From an uncultured Clostridia bacterium (GTDB taxonomy: Bacteria; Bacillota; Clostridia; Oscillospirales; Oscillospiraceae): DNA of 64,000 nucleotides. Positions 62,426 to 64,000 of the stretch are shown piece after piece. Each line of letters opens with the position of its first letter. The first letter of the stretch is position 1. The notes under the pieces are model-generated. The model was not told where the DNA came from and made no database searches. It saw nothing but the letters and a program-made list of their open reading frames with translations. The stretch lies in NCBI GenBank assembly GCA_947644595.1, contig CANSAE010000004.1, forward strand, positions 124,001-188,000, in the 5' to 3' direction. Made by a program: the position numbers and the translations under genes.

Positions 62426-64000
62426 TCAAACGAACCCCCAATCCCCGATACCCAGCACGAAGTCAGCGCGTCGCCGCGCTGCACGGTTACGCGGATATTC
62501 AAGCCGCATTGTGCCGAAGTATTCGTTTTATTTGTGAACACGTGCGCCACGCCCTGTATAACGGCGTTCGTGCAATCCTCCCAAACGGGCGTAACGTCAA
62601 AAGGATTGTTGCAAACCTCGACTTTGAATTCGCCGCCAGCGGGGATTTCCCTGTTTACGCTCACGTTGCAGCGCGTCGGCTGCGTGTCCGCCTGTAACGG
62701 TTCGGAAAGCACGATCACAAAGCCGGAAATCGACTTCGTGAACGTCAGTGTCCGCGTGGCGCTGTTTCCGGCGCTGTCTGCTGCCGTGATTGTCAGCGTA
62801 TGCGCCCCGTTTGAAAGCGCCGTGAAGTCGTTTCCTGTAACTGCTGCCCCCTGCGTCGCGCCCAGCGTGACGTTGTTCTTCGTCGCGATCGTTTTGTTGT
62901 CCACCTTTTCAACGACGTTCACAACGTCATTATCCGGATCGGTGACGCTGTAAGAATGCGTGAAGCCCGCGCGCTTCGTCCCAAGATTTGCATTGCTGCC
63001 GGAAATCGCGGGCGGCTGATTGTGAATTACGGCAATATCGCCGCTGGTGGTGTACGCGGAATAATTGCCGTAGCTGTCTTTCGCGCGGACGCGGTATTTT
63101 AACGTATTCCACGTTTTCGGTACTGCTTCCGTGAAGCTCCGCGACGCGGACGTTTGAACCGCTGTCCATGATCTTCTGTTGTAGGAACGCTCGAAAATGT
63201 ACGTCAGCGCGTCGCCGTCCGGATCGGTCGCCGCCGCGCAAGAAATGTTGATGTTCTGCCCGCTGAACGCCGTTGCGGGCGCGGTAATGCTGGGCGGCGC
63301 TGTGGGCGCGGCATTGTAGATTATTGTATAATTTCCCGCGCTGTTCGTGGTATCAGATACCAAGATAGAAGATTTGAGATTACAAAGCGGGCGAACGCCG
63401 AGGCTCCCGACGCAAGCGTTGTGGTGGCCCAACGCGCCGGACGTGTCGACAAAGCGGACGCTGTAGGCGTTCGACGAATAAGGCGTTCTAAGCCACCAAT
63501 ACCAGCCCTTCGATGTTGCGAAGCTGCTGTTTGTGTAGCCGTCCGCATTGCTCACACATTCCGCCGTAGGATAGGCGACGCGGGAAGCGTCATTGCTGAA
63601 CAGCGCCAGCCGCGAACCTTCGGCGATACTGTTTTCGTTTGCAAGCCCCACTTCGGTGGTGGACGCAAGAAACATTTTCGCGTTGAAGGTTTCGTAACTG
63701 CCGCCGTCCGTCGATGATTTAACGACGGTCAGCGTTGTGGTTAAAAGCTCCGCAACGAACTTCGGATCAAGCATAGCAAGGAAGCCAGCCCACGACGTGT
63801 ATGGATTATAGGAAACGTGCGTCGATTTTGTCGTCGGCGCTTGATCGGCGCTGTGCTTCGCGCTGTACCACTTTCCCGCTGCCGCATTGCTGTTCAGCCA
63901 TTGCAAGATGTTTGAATAAATGTGCCTGTTATTGCCGTAATTCTTCCGGTTACTGTCGCTGTTGCTCGGCTCTTTCGCGTCCGAAGCCATTAGCTGAATG
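62422..64000 (-). CDS. Phage tail/receptor-binding protein with DUF6273 and Ig-like domains (partial)
   Basis: The reading frame stays open to the right edge, so the N-terminus is missing; about 525 residues remain. First is a DUF6273 lectin-like domain: DAKEPSNSDSNRKNYGNNRHI, WYWWLRTPYSSNAYSVRFVDTSGALGHHNACVGSLGVRPL. Two Ig/fibronectin-like domains follow (ITAPATAFSGQNINISCAAATDPDGDALTYIFERSYNRRSW; AISGSNANLGTKRAGFTHSYSVTDPDNDVVNVVEK), then a C-terminal domain. Probably a tail fibre or tip protein that binds the host surface. Upstream late genes lie outside the window. Confidence 0.8.
   Translation of the reverse strand, partial: IQLMASDAKEPSNSDSNRKNYGNNRHIYSNILQWLNSNAAAGKWYSAKHSADQAPTTKSTHVSYNPYTSWAGFLAMLDPKFVAELLTTTLTVVKSSTDGGSYETFNAKMFLASTTEVGLANENSIAEGSRLALFSNDASRVAYPTAECVSNADGYTNSSFATSKGWYWWLRTPYSSNAYSVRFVDTSGALGHHNACVGSLGVRPLCNLKSSILVSDTTNSAGNYTIIYNAAPTAPPSITAPATAFSGQNINISCAAATDPDGDALTYIFERSYNRRSWTAVQTSASRSFTEAVPKTWNTLKYRVRAKDSYGNYSAYTTSGDIAVIHNQPPAISGSNANLGTKRAGFTHSYSVTDPDNDVVNVVEKVDNKTIATKNNVTLGATQGAAVTGNDFTALSNGAHTLTITAADSAGNSATRTLTFTKSISGFVIVLSEPLQADTQPTRCNVSVNREIPAGGEFKVEVCNNPFDVTPVWEDCTNAVIQGVAHVFTNKTNTSAQCGLNIRVTVQRGDALTSCWVSGIGGSFE

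Larger units (their letters stand above)
57246..64000. mobile_element. Prophage region, one end, running off the window
   Basis: From the transposase onward the genes are phage-like: two HTH regulators, a promoter-operator switch, a HIRAN-like membrane protein, holin, endolysin, small membrane protein and tail genes in late-gene order on the minus strand. Codon use shifts (more CGC and GAA, fewer CGG). No integrase, portal or capsid gene is in view, and I could not fix an attachment site. The left edge lies between 57178 and about 58340. Confidence 0.75.

Noticed and set aside
62422..64000. Complete diversity-generating retroelement
   Set aside because: No reverse transcriptase, template repeat or accessory gene is visible; kept only as a question for the flanking sequence.

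Overview
The window looks like the chromosome of a Gram-positive, endospore-forming clostridium of the Oscillospiraceae type (Flavonifractor/Oscillibacter-like gut bacteria). Reasons: the Firmicute S10-spc-alpha ribosomal order with zinc-type S14, the spore genes spmA, spmB and spoVAC, an SLH-domain exoenzyme, LytTR-DUF3021 and RsiV-type regulators, a tripartite tricarboxylate transporter, and moderately high GC. The genus is inferred from gene content only.

Layout. 1-10950: end of an SPFH/Band 7 gene, a eukaryotic-type hexokinase, a lipoprotein, a GNAT acetyltransferase, a DUF2798-like membrane protein, spmA-spmB, a DUF3021/LytTR pair, argS with a DUF1934 gene, an Ogt-type DNA repair protein, a DUF1796 protein and a lone spoVAC, then a small XRE repressor divergent from a small ORF. 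10957-27882 (minus strand): rplQ-rpoA-rpsD-rpsK-rpsM-rpmJ-infA-map-adk-secY-rplO-rpmD-rpsE-rplR-rplF-rpsH, then a 1.2-kb interruption, then rpsZ-rplE-rplX-rplN-rpsQ-rpmC-rplP-rpsC-rplV-rpsS-rplB-rplW-rplD-rplC-rpsJ. 27883-36850: a phased palindrome array upstream of rpsJ, an SLH/M15 carboxypeptidase, cdd, an orphan substrate-binding lipoprotein, pgeF, secA and five tRNAs. 36850-47960: a membrane glycosyltransferase, tspO, a tctC-tctB-tctA operon with a fourth membrane gene, a lysophospholipase-like hydrolase, tRNA-Arg, an AIM24 protein, an M23 hydrolase, an ECF sigma/anti-sigma pair and a decayed RNHCP gene. 47961-56441 (minus): one tightly packed run from a two-component system through yqhQ-like, prmC, recA, recX, rimO and pgsA to cysS. 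56605-57177: a phosphopantetheinyl transferase. About 57246-64000: the end of a prophage (IS30-type transposase, two HTH regulators, a HIRAN-like membrane protein, holin, amidase endolysin, tail genes) that runs off the right edge.

Most interesting observations. (1) spmA and spoVAC are each preceded by a terminator-like hairpin whose 3' arm contains the Shine-Dalgarno sequence and ends at the ATG. In both cases a sporulation-type promoter (SigE-like for spmA, SigG-like for spoVAC) has its -10 in the loop, so a spore-specific RNA would start past the 5' arm and escape the hairpin. Read-through RNA from the upstream gene would be both terminated and untranslatable. (2) The spc operon is split between rpsZ and rpsH by a terminator, a palindrome-rich repeat block and a ribbon-helix-helix/small-ORF module, with a near-consensus promoter restored upstream of rpsH. 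(3) Four GTCCGATTTCGGAC-like palindromes at 31-32 bp steps lie upstream of rpsJ. (4) Two unrelated small repressors share one design: a divergent small ORF, a consensus promoter, one operator in the promoter spacer and one downstream.
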